The notes beneath the pieces were generated by a model. That model worked only from the letters and a program-made list of their open reading frames with translations. It had not been told where the DNA came from and ran no database searches. The translations under genes were made by a program, and so were the position numbers. Shown one piece after another: positions 1-9,129 of a DNA stretch of 64,000 bases (positions are counted from its first letter, which is position 1; each line of letters opens with the position of its first letter). This stretch comes from Harmonia axyridis (lineage: Eukaryota > Arthropoda > Insecta > Coleoptera > Coccinellidae). The stretch covers positions 46,536,753-46,600,752 of the forward strand of contig NC_059502.1 in NCBI RefSeq assembly GCF_914767665.1, in the 5' to 3' direction.

Positions 1-1
1 T

Positions 2-214
2 CAATGCAATAAGTGGCATTCAGAAAATGTGTGTCCATCTAAAGGAGATTTAGTCCTTATAAAGGGCGTTGAATCAAGTCCTGCCACTTGGCCTATCGGG
101 CGTATATTGAAATTATATCCAGGACCTGATGGTATAATTGGTGTAGCATCTGTTAAGACCGCAACTGGTCAATATACGAGAGCACTGACAAAATTGGTGC
201 CACTCAACCTTTAA
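2..214 (+). CDS. BEL/Pao pol C-terminal tail (partial)
   Basis: The frame is open from the left window edge to a TAA. It carries the tail that follows the integrase core in BEL/Pao polyproteins: a GDLVLIK strand, a WPIGRI motif, a YPGPDG turn and a final TRALTKLVPL strand. In this family the region lies downstream of the DDE core and probably helps in DNA binding. Only about 70 residues are in view; the rest lies outside the window. A purine-rich tract and a probable LTR follow, as expected at the 3' end of such an element. The visible part has no stop or frameshift. Confidence 0.85.
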   Translation, partial: QCNKWHSENVCPSKGDLVLIKGVESSPATWPIGRILKLYPGPDGIIGVASVKTATGQYTRALTKLVPLNL

Positions 215-291
215 GGTAATAAGGTATTTAATTTCATCGTTTCCATTGTTTCTTCTTGTATGTCGTTTGTCTGTAAAATTAGGTGAATTTT

Positions 292-678
292 AGGTGGGCG
301 GTTATGTTCACGCCAAGTGAACGTTCTTTTTTTTCAGTTCAATTTTCAATTTTTCAGTTGAATTTTGAATGAATTTTAATGTAGTATTTATCGCAATTTC
401 AAAACAGCTGTGATCTCTGCCGCTTAGCGCACATGTTGTGATTTCCATATCAGTCAGTATCACTCTTCACGTCTTATTCGAAAGATTTGATTGTTTCCAT
501 TCTGCTACCAAATATTAATATAATTATTGTTCTAATTCACGTACACAAATTTCGGAAAATATCGCATTTTCAACGCATTGTTCGCTGACAATCGAAGTTG
601 TGTATATCAGAAATACAGTGTTTCTGTTCCATAAACATTAAATCAAAAGACTCCGTTTGAGAAATAAAGTTGTCACCA
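292..678 (+). repeat. Polypurine tract and probable BEL/Pao LTR
   Basis: A G-rich tract (aggtgggcggtta) sits directly before a TGTTCACG start at 305. This is the same arrangement as at the 3' LTR of the complete BEL element further along, whose LTR starts TGTTCAG. An AATAAA lies near 662, and a CACCA near 674-678 is the guessed LTR end. No second copy of this LTR is in the window, so the right boundary is uncertain. Confidence 0.5.
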
Positions 679-930
679 GTGGCGTATTCTATGACATTCA
701 TAAGGATAAGTGGGGTCGAATTAATAATTTTCCAGCTTGTCAATCATAGAGGATCTACCACTTCTGGTTCAGTTTGTTGAGCTCAATCAATCTGCTTCTG
801 GAAGCTGAGGACTGCTGCAAGATCCATAACTTAAGTTCACCCACTTCTAGGTAAGAATATTATTTTATTATTACTTTGGTTTCACTTGTCCTTTTCGTTT
901 TCGTACTATGTTGGGATAAGATTTAACTCT
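679..930. other. Unassigned non-coding stretch
   Basis: No convincing open frame, repeat or element end was seen between the probable LTR and the LINE fragment. If the LTR were a 5' copy this would be leader sequence, and a splice-donor-like gtaag occurs near 852. That is not established. Confidence 0.3.
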
Positions 931-1560
931 ACATACAGTCCACTAAAATTTTCTTGATAAATCCCCAACAGTAGGTATAGCCCTAATATTTAGTACATCG
1001 ATTTTATTTTTAGCTGATAGCTGCGTTTTCAAGATCCTTATAATCCTCGTCATCAGCTCCGTTTTTACCTTTTCCTTGTTCTCCATTTGTTTTATTTCGA
1101 ATGTCTGCTGAATTCCTAAGTACTTATACCTTTCCTCCACCTCCAACTCAGCAATCTTCCTTCCGTCAGTCATTCGTATGACCCTCCCTCCACCATTTTT
1201 CCTCGTTTAACCTCAACCGCGGCGCACTTTTCCATCCCAAACAACATTCCGATGTCGTTACTGAACCTCCTCACAAGCTCCAGTTAACCCTCAAGCCGTT
1301 TTTTTCCTCTGGCATATAATTTAAGATCGTCCATATAAAAAAGGTGGCTTAGTTTCACGGAATCGTTTATGGAGTATCCATATGCTGATCTGTTGAGGAT
1401 CTTACTGAGTATATTGAGGGCCAGACAGAACCACCGCGAGCTGAATCCATCTCCCTGAAAGATGCCACTGTTCGGTAATGTGCGATTGGCAACATCGCAT
1501 CGAATATATCGCTGAAGTACCACTTGTGAAGGTTCTACCCCAAGCAACAAACACCCCATG
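931..1560 (-). pseudogene. LINE reverse transcriptase fragment, R2/R4-like
   Basis: Minus-strand pieces read through a reverse transcriptase palm: an IFQGDGFSSRWFCLALN block (family motif GxxQGDxLSPLLF), then SHLFYMDDLKLYAR with the catalytic DD pair, then an RYKYLGI motif in a second frame. LYMDDLKLY-type wording is typical of R2/R4/NeSL-group retrotransposons rather than Jockey or CR1. A frameshift near 1180-1280 separates the two halves. The fragment is cut off at both ends, so no endonuclease, zinc finger or 3' tail is left. Clade assignment is from memory of motif style. Confidence 0.7.
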
Positions 1561-1650
1561 TGAGAGACAGTTTCAACCGTAATCTCGAGTCAACCACCCA
1601 CAGTCTAACGAAACAAAACCAATAAATACACTCTTCTCAATTCTATCCAT

Positions 1651-1755
1651 ATATATAAGCGTCAGGCTGGAGCAACTTGTATGTGATCTGTGCATCAATA
1701 AACACCTATTCATAAAATTAGAATTTGTGTTTCAAACCAACCACACCCCAATTCA
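1651..1755 (+). repeat. LTR 3'-half fragment shared with 15534-15638
   Basis: About 104 bases match the LTR-like block before the second BEL element, with about three substitutions. The block has a TATATAAG box, an AATAAAC signal and ends ccaattca. It looks like the promoter and polyadenylation half of a BEL LTR. The sequence on its 5' side does not match the other copy. Confidence 0.65.
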
Positions 1756-2650
1756 GCCACTTCCTATTTTTACGGTGTGGCGTGATGTTGATTGACCGGC
1801 AACTGTGATCGTTGTTCTCCAAGTCGACATAAGGTATCTGAGTAGGTGAATAATACGTGAATTACAATTTCTTTTTATCAAAAAATACACCCACATTTCC
1901 AGAAGCAGATCTATAACAATTTACAATAATGTATTTACGTTTTTCGATCTCGTATTAGACAGCACATATTTCAAAATCCTGTTCTATGCAATATTCGCTC
2001 AAATCAATTTCAGCAAAGTCAACTTGTTGCCTCACTCATATGACAACATCTCCCTTCAGTTTATTTTGTTTGCAATATGGGGATCCTAATTTAAATCCGG
2101 CAATTTCAATATTTTGTAACATATCCAGCTTAACACAAAAACACAATTCTCTATTTCAGTCAAGTGTTGCGAAATATTGTCGAAATTCAATGAAAAATTC
2201 AGATTATATATCCTAGTGACTTTAGTATTGTATCTTGGCAGTTGGTGGGACTGTTACGAAAATTGACAGATTACGGAATTTGAATATGAATCGTATGTTT
2301 CGAATTTAGACATAATTTACAATTACACATTAAATTCGTGAATTATGTCTGACGAAATCGATTGAACACTACCAGAATTATGAGAATTTGCGAATATGTA
2401 GCAAATCATTTCTCTATATCCCCAAATTATATTATATTGACAATTATTGACGTTTGTTAAAATTTGATAGGATTGGAAGTCAGCTTAGACAACCACAAAA
2501 CGAAAAATATATCTGAAAACGATGCTGTAATGAGTTCATTACAGCACTGTTTTTTAGAACTGTAATGAACTCATTACGATACAGAAATAGAGAAACACAA
2601 TTGTTATACACAAAAATTTCAAACTGCTGTAACGATCAAATTTTTGTCAA
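1756..2650. other. No gene seen; AT-rich, one small palindrome
   Basis: The short open frame at 1986-2216 resembles nothing recognised and has no supporting signal. The only structure noted is a short palindromic cluster near 2523-2585. Confidence 0.4.
2523..2585. repeat. Short inverted repeat pair
   Basis: A perfect palindrome (gctgtaatgagttcattaca plus gc) is followed, after a T-rich spacer, by a second related palindromic block (ctgtaatgaactcattac). This could be the collapsed remnant of a small foldback element. Confidence 0.5.
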
Positions 2651-2652
2651 AA

Positions 2653-3052
2653 TTAAGAGTATTTACATGTAGTAGCATAATATGAGGGCTGATTAGCGGT
2701 GTATTGGTCCGGATTCATTGCAGTTTTTAAGTTTTTATCGTATACTCCTACCTTGAATGAGGAATATATGGTAGGTTGTCCAAAAGTGAATAATTCACAC
2801 GTAACTTCAGGAAAATTTTTCTTCAAATAATTCATCAAATCTTGCTGAGTTGTTACAGGATCCACTCGACAAAGATACAAGAAAACATATTTGGGAACAC
2901 CTTTGATTTTGTCGTCTGTATTATTTCCAACTATAATATTTCTTCGCGTCTTCTTTCTGGTATGGGCGGTTTTCCATTCTTTCTCTTTATTGATACCAAC
3001 AAACTCCTCCACTGTTGATTTGGTATCCACTTCATTGTGGGTTCTTGAATGA
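2653..3052 (-). pseudogene. LINE-D ORF1, C-terminal part
   Basis: The minus-strand frame encodes a basic linker (KKTRRN), then a domain reading VFLYLCRVDPVTTQQDLMNY, a KKNFPEV block and SSFKVGV. This is the RRM-like C-terminal domain common in ORF1 proteins of CR1/Jockey-group LINEs; LINE-B ORF1 at 21567-22412 has the same layout. In that family ORF1 binds RNA. The frame continues across the 3062-7941 insertion into the N-terminal half at 7951-8391. The 3' side is truncated near 2653, so ORF2 is absent here. The first residues of the longer open frame (up to 3105) belong to the inserted element, not to ORF1. Confidence 0.65.
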
Positions 3053-3703
3053 ATTTTCGGTAGGTGCGTCAAGTTGGTGATCCACTCCCAGAATTTTGGT
3101 ATCAAATTGTTTTGGGTATTTTGTGCCCATTTTGTGCTAATTTTTGCCGTATAAAAAAAATTTTGTGCCCATTCGGTTTTCGAGATATTTCGAGTTTTTC
3201 CCGTGAGTCACCAACTTGACGCTGTGACTCATACATGGAAATTTTCAAATTTTTTTATTTGGGTATTTTGTGGCCATTTTGTGCCAATTTTTGCCGTATA
3301 AAAAAATTTTGTGCCCATTCAGTTTTCGTGATATTTTGAGTTTTCCCTGTCAGTCACTTACTTGTCGGGCGGAAATTTTCTTATTTAGGTGAATTGTGCT
3401 CATTTTGTGGCGTATGGTATGGATTTTGTTCCCGTACAGTTTTCCAAATTTTTGTACTTATTCCAGTGCGATGGATAAATGTAGCACACTTCATCGACGA
3501 ACATTGTATCATAAAATTATGCTTCGGATAAATCTGCATTTGCTTAACCTCATATGCAAATGCGTATTAATTTTTGTCTCAAATGATATATTTTTGCCTT
3601 GCAGTGCATATTTACTAATTTTCGGTTGTATTTGCATATTTTCAAGATAAAATTTGTTTCAAAACCAATAGAAACAAGCCAAATAGAACCGTACGTCGAG
3701 AAT

Positions 3704-4975
3704 ATAGATAGATAGATAGATATGTTCTTTATTTCAGATTTTAAATTTTTATACACAGAAAAAATACAAAATGAATTAGTGTCATATACAATGTTTTACA
3801 ATTTGATTATATAAAGTAATCCCCCAAACAATAGGGTTCCATATTAATCATGAATTGCTTTGTTTTTGCCTTGAAGATCATATAATTCTCAATATTTTTC
3901 ATATTCTGGGGTAATTTGTTAAAAATTTTTATGCACATATATGATGGATTTTTTTCAGATAGAGATAGCTTATGTTGTGGAAAAATAATATCAACCGTTC
4001 TTGTGTTATACGAAAAATTAGTATTATTTTTAAGGAATTCTGTTTTATTTCTATGAAGGTATAAAAGGCACTCGAGCAGGTACAAACCATAAAGTATTAG
4101 AGCACCCAATTCCCTGAATTTACCTCTGCAGGAATCCCTAAAGCCCATATTCAATAATACTCGGATTATGCGCTTCTGACTGACAAATATGGACTGGACA
4201 GATGAACTTATTCCCCAGAATATTATTCCGTATCTCAGTAGCGATTCGAAATTAGCATAGTACAGCACTTTTTTACATCTTCATTTATATATTTATGTAT
4301 AATTCTGAAAGCATAAATGACTTTGTTGGGTTTTTTTGAAAGATAATTAATATGTGTGTTCCACTTCAAGAATTCATCTATAATGATTCCCAGGAACTTG
4401 GTACTCTCAACAGTTTTAATGTGCTGGTTGCTCAGACAGACCTCTGAGGGTTTTCCTTTTGAATTACTTGCTCTGAATATTATTACGTTCGTTTTGTCAG
4501 TGTTGATAGTGAAATTATTCTTTTTGAACCAATTCTCAACGCAGCTATACAAGTTGTTACATCTTTCTTTTAATACATTACTATTTTTCCCAGCTATTAA
4601 GACATTAGTATCATCTACAAAATTTGTAAGTTCTGAATCTTCTATTGTATTTGTTTCTTGGTCCAGATCATTTATAATTATCAAGAAAAGGACAACCCCT
4701 AAAATACTGCCTTGAGGTACACCAAACTCATTTTGCACCATGAGGAAAAGTGTGTTTCATTATTTTTTGTTATCTTGACCCGTTGCAACCGTTCTGATAG
4801 ATAAGAAGCAAGCCAGCTCAAGGCACTACCTACTACACCATACTGTTCCAACATTTTCAATAAGTGTTCTCTATTCAAACAGTCAAATGCTTTAGTTAGA
4901 TCTATAAATAGACCTGCTACAAGTTTATTTTCTTCTAAGAATTTCAAGATATTAGATGTGAACTGGAAAATTGCG
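3704..4975 (-). mobile_element. LINE-C, 5'-truncated CR1/Jockey-type element
   Basis: Inserted in the left arm of the long-TIR element. Three overlapping minus-strand frames (4699-5001, 4235-4741, 3807-4268) together read a reverse transcriptase from LTKAFDCLNREHLL through GVPQGSILG, a degenerate FVDDT catalytic box (usually YADD) and KFLGIIID to the C-terminal YGIIFWG and QKRIIR segment. Two frameshifts separate them. The endonuclease and ORF1 are missing. The 3' end carries a TAGA-type microsatellite tail (3704-3722 on the plus strand). The protein style matches LINE-B. Comparison with the intact right arm puts the insertion point at gagaatat. Confidence 0.8.
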
Positions 4976-5062
4976 AAATATATTTGACAAATCCCAACCA
5001 ACTTTTATGAGCTATCTTTCCAATCGTTTTATGAAAGAAAAACTATAAATGAGAATATGTTT

Positions 5063-5329
5063 CAAATAATTTTGAGAGATAATAGATACTGAATGAAAAA
5101 TCGTAGTTTCCAGATTAATAATCAGACCATTGAAGCATTTTTAACTATTAACTCCTCAACATCTCGAATTGATGTAAGTGTTTTAAGTCATGTTTGTTGA
5201 TTTTGTCTCACTGAATGTTTATTTCAGCTCCCTGAAGATGGTCACACAATGATGACCGAAAGCTAGTATGGTACAATAAATGAGATAGATCTTATAGAGT
5301 TTGACGACCACACCCGATATCCTTAAATT
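5063..5329 (+). mobile_element. Short retroposon insertion with 12-bp target duplication
   Basis: Flanked by gagaatatgttt at 5051-5062 and 5330-5341; the opposite TIR of the host mariner-like element shows the uninterrupted sequence. The body has a ctccctgaagatgg block, gaccgaaagc and an AATAAA. This resembles the 3' ends of many insect LINE, Penelope or SINE elements, where a hairpin precedes the tail. No coding capacity. It is either a SINE or a strongly 5'-truncated LINE. Confidence 0.6.
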
Positions 5330-5634
5330 GAGAATATGTTTTCTTTGCAGTAAAAACTTCTCCATTTTGCATGCTTTCGAATGACATATCCGGTTTTGTG
5401 TTAGGTACTTTCCTTTTGCTGTAATATCATGGCTGACGTGATGACAATGAAAAAGACGAAAATACTCAAACTTTCCTTTGCTCTATTTCGGAGGTGCTTA
5501 TGATTGGATATTGAAATAATTCACATGGAAATACTTATTTCTATTGAACTCAATGGTTCATAAAAAAATGAATTAATTTCTAGTTATTTTTACCGAATAA
5601 AATGATTAAATCAAATAAGTTCAACCGCCACCTG

Positions 5635-6180
5635 CTACTCGAAATACCCATTTATGGAAAAGGGAAAACCCACATGCGACTGTTGTTACCCATTTCCAAC
5701 ATGAATTAAGGTTAAACGTATGTTTGGGACTGATGAGGGGCGAACTTTTTGGTCCAGTAATTCTTCCAGATCGACTTAATTCTGACGAATTAAAAAATAT
5801 TTCCATAGAGAACCTACCAGGCATATTAGACCAAATGCCTACCAGACAAAATGTTTGGTTTCAGAAGGATGCCCTGCCCATAATAGTCGGAATGTAGCGG
5901 AATTAATAAACCAATATTTTGGAATGAGTTGGATCGGAAGATACGTTCCAGTGAGATGGCCACCCAAGAGCCCCGATCTGACCCTTTAGATTTTTATGTG
6001 TGGAACACTTCAAAGAGTTCAGACTCAAGAAGATTTATTGAAAGAATCCACTCGAACTCCACGTGAACGAATGCATCAAAAATGTAGTGAACTTCAAAGA
6101 GTGGAGGGTTTAACAAGAAAAAGATGTGGAAAATGTATTGAACAAAAGAGAGGACATTTTGAACAATTATTTTAATGTTT
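5635..6180 (+). pseudogene. Mariner/Tc1-like transposase relic
   Basis: Broken plus-strand frames read a DDE transposase catalytic region: GELFGPVILPDRLN, then NVWFQKDG (second catalytic Asp), PAHNSRNVAELINQYF, and RWPPKSPDLTPLDFYVW (third catalytic region). The order and spacing match Tc1/mariner transposases. Frameshifts and a stop near 5983 disrupt it, and the N-terminal helix-turn-helix was not found, so it cannot be functional. Confidence 0.7.
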
Positions 6181-7950
6181 TCATCTGTTTCGTTCATATT
6201 TTTTGTATTTAATAATCAAATTTGGTTATCTTTTAAAATACCTGTTTATATTGTATGAAATATTAAGTTTGGTAGAAATTACTAATTTCCTTGAGAAATA
6301 TCTCACTATCCGATCGAAAGAAGCTCTGAAATAGAAAAAAGGAAAGTTTAAGATTTTTGTCTTTTTCATTGTCATCGCGTTAGCCATGATATTACAGCAG
6401 AAGGAAAGTAGCTAGCACAAAACTTTGATATGCCGTTCGAAAGCCTACTAAATGAAGAAGTTTTTACTACAAAGAAAACATATTCTCATTAATAATTTTT
6501 CATTCATAAAACGATTGGAGAGATACGACTTATTTCGCTCTCTTCAGAATATTTTATTCACTACCTCACCACACTCGTCAGTAAAACTCTTTTGCTACTC
6601 ATGACTTTTCATATTAAGGCAAATTTAATGCTCTTTCGGAATATATGATCAAATTCGATGAAAATGCTGAAATGAATAAGATATAATTGGTTTCATGGAA
6701 AAAAGTGATAAATTCCGTGAAATCAAGAAATGTTAAATTGAAGAATTACCGTTAACATTTCGACCATGTGTTTTATGACATTTTCTGTTACAAATCACTT
6801 GTAAAATCTGCCCTTGTTCAATTCATCTTGATTGACACAAACATTTGTTGCAAGGCCTTGAATCAATTGATCGAAAGCACATGTGTTTGTCAGACTTATT
6901 TTACCGTCTTTATTTTGTCTTAAAGAATATTGAACATCGTTTGAATTATCTTGATTTACTTCCAGTTTTGTTCCATCTGCTCTGCCATTGTTCGACTATT
7001 TTGTTTTTGAAGTTTACCAAGTTAACATCGATTATGTGTTCCCTTGTAATACTTAACAGATGTTAGTAATATTAGCAATCGGGATAAATATTTTCTCCAA
7101 ACAGGGAGTGTTTGGGGTTAGTAGTCAATAGCTCATAAAAGTTGGTTGGGATTTGTGAAATATATTCTCGACGTACGGTTCTATTTGGCTTGTTTCTATT
7201 GGTTTTAAAATAAATTTTATCTTGAAAATATGCAAATACAACCGAAAATTAGTAAATATGCACTGAAAGGCAAAATATATCATTTGAGACACAAATTTAT
7301 ACGCATTTGCATATGAGGTTAAGCAAATGCAGATTTATCCGAAGCGTAATTTTATAATACAATGCTCGTCGATGAAGTGTGCTACATTTATCCATCGCAC
7401 TGGAATAAGTACAAAAATTTGGAAAACTGTAGGGGAACAAAATCCATACCATACGCCACAAAATGAGCACAATTCATCTAAATAAGAAAATTTCCGCCAG
7501 ACAAGTAAGTGACTGACAGGAAAAACTCAAAATATCACGAAAACTGAATGGGCACAAAATTTTTTTTATACGGCAAAAATTGGCACAAAATGGGCACAAA
7601 ATACCCAAATAAAAAAAATTGAAAATTTCCATGTATGAGTCACAGCGTCAAGTTGGTGAATCACAGGAAAAACTCGAAATATCTCGAGAACCGAATGGGC
7701 ACAAAATTTTTTTTATACGGCAAAAATTGGCACAAAATTCCCAAATAAAAAAATTTTAAAATTTCCATGTATGAGTCACAGCGTCAAGTTGGTGACTCAC
7801 GGTAAAAACCAGAAATATCTCGAAAACCGAATGGGCACAAAAATTTTTTTATACGGCAAAAATTGGCACAAAACGGGCACAAAATACCCAAAACCATTTG
7901 ATACCAAAATTCTGGGAGTGGATCACCAACTTGACGCACCTGTTCTCGGT

Positions 7951-8391
7951 GTAATACCAGACTTTTGAGTCGAACTGGCATCACTGTAGAATCGTTGTGG
8001 TCTGACCTCAGAAATTTTAGTCATTGCACGTGTTATTGTTTGAATGAAGAATGAACCTTATTCAACAATTCTATTTGATCATTTAATATTAATATTTTAT
8101 CTCGTAGTTCGTTAATGAAGCAATCTTTCTGTTTTATTATGTATACGAACATTTTTGAGTGTAAACTGCCGGAGCTAGTGGTATCTTCCATGGCATCAAA
8201 GAAGTCCAATTCCGGCAAATCACATTGTTCATACTTGAAATCACCAACATCAGCGTTTTCCTCCAACTTGACAATAATTTGACATATATAACATTTTACG
8301 CCTTTCCCGAATTTTCGGTTACATTTTCGGAACACTTTTGTTGACCGTTTTGAACAGGCTCGTTAAATACGTTGTTACTCGCCGACATGTC
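7951..8391 (-). pseudogene. LINE-D ORF1, N-terminal part
   Basis: From an ATG near 8391 the minus strand reads MSASNNVF, then after a small frame slip a CxxC pair (RKCNRKF) and a second one (KCYICQ), a putative N-terminal zinc finger. An acidic stretch and a coiled-coil-like segment (KQKDCFINELRDKILILN) follow, the usual plan of insect LINE ORF1 proteins. A stop near 8033 and the slip near 8330 show decay. The frame then runs to the target site of the 3062-7941 element and resumes at 3052. Confidence 0.55.
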
Positions 8392-8559
8392 ACAGGAATT
8401 CATAGTGAAGTATCGACCATCTCATCGATCCTTTCCTTTCCCGAGGAATCGAATCGATTTGGTTTTCAGGACTCTCCGTAGGCATGAGGCCTGAAACTCT
8501 CGATATATGCTTGGTGCGCTCAAGGTCACGTTAACGCTAGACGTTTATTATTGAAAGCC
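8392..8559 (-). other. Probable 5' UTR of LINE-D or unassigned flank
   Basis: GC-richer sequence upstream of the LINE-D ORF1 start on the minus strand, with no open frame. It runs to the target duplication of the next element, so the original LINE 5' end may lie beyond 15522. No second copy is available to fix the boundary. Confidence 0.35.
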
Positions 8560-8564
8560 AGTGT

Positions 8565-9051
8565 TAATTGTCCGCAAAAAGGGGTTTGCGGTCAATTTCA
8601 GATGAATTTTGCTACTTATATTGAACAACCGAAAAATTGTGAAATGCAACTTACCCCAACGGGCTGCAGAAGATACCTAGGCGAATCACCGCTAATCTGG
8701 TTCCAAAAGAGAGGTTCCAGGGAAGGGAATTCAGGGGAATTTACCTCCCTTAAGTACCTATGGCTTCACCTGGTTAATGATAAATTCAGGGTACTTCACG
8801 AATAGTTGTTCAATATTATTTTGTTCACTAACACTAGTAGATGACGATGACGAATATAGATGAAAATAAATTAATGTCAATTATGATGAGTTATCAGAAG
8901 ATTAATTAATTTGTCTCCTTTGAAACTTTTCTGTATTAGCACGTACGATCGATGTTAAAATCTGTTCTGATTCTCCGCTGACAGCCGATACGAAATCAGA
9001 TTCTACCGGGGTCGGCCGAGAAGAAATACGACCGTAGTTCACTACTGAACA
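8565..9051 (-). repeat. BEL-1 3' LTR
   Basis: Matches 15031-15517 base for base except for about 15 substitutions and no obvious indel. On the minus strand it starts TGTTCAGTAG and ends near CAATTA. Together with the other copy it fixes the ends of the element. Confidence 0.93.
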
Positions 9052-9064
9052 TGCCGCCCGCCCT
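9052..9064 (-). promoter_or_regulatory. BEL-1 polypurine tract
   Basis: On the minus strand the bases directly before the 3' LTR are agggcgggcggca, a G-rich purine run placed where plus-strand DNA synthesis of LTR retrotransposons is primed. Confidence 0.75.
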
Positions 9065-9129
9065 GAAGTGTCCCTTCAGTAAGATAACTGAACTGAACAA
9101 GTGAACAGACGAAATAATTCAGGAGCAAT

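Larger units (their letters stand above)
5015..6523 (+). mobile_element. Mariner-like element with about 200-bp TIRs
   Basis: Ends read tctttccaatcgttttatga inward, the right end with a few differences, and are flanked by TA at 5013-5014 and 6524-6525. The TIRs extend inward over about 200 bp once the retroposon insertion on the left (5063-5329) is removed; the second part pairs 5342-5500 with 6327-6497. A decayed transposase lies inside. TIRs this long are unusual for mariner, which usually has about 30 bp. The element is inserted in the interior of the long-TIR element. Confidence 0.75.
3062..7941. mobile_element. Long-TIR element, Mutator-like candidate, with nested insertions
   Basis: Both ends read aggtgcgtcaagttggtgat inward. 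Inverted arms run from 3062 to about 3706 plus 4976-5012 on the left, and from 7941 back to about 7118 on the right. The flanks attttcggt (3053-3061) and gttctcggt (7942-7950) are an imperfect 9-bp target duplication, and virtual removal rejoins the LINE-D ORF1 frame. Long TIRs with 9-bp duplications are typical of Mutator-like elements, but no MULE transposase is present, so the class is inferred. Arms contain a repeat unit of about 145 bp holding gtgcccattttgtg: about two copies on the left, three on the right. The private interior (6526-7117) has no recognisable gene. Confidence 0.7.

Noticed and set aside
1986..2216. A 76-residue plus-strand frame.
   Set aside because: Composition and lack of motifs suggest chance in AT-rich DNA.
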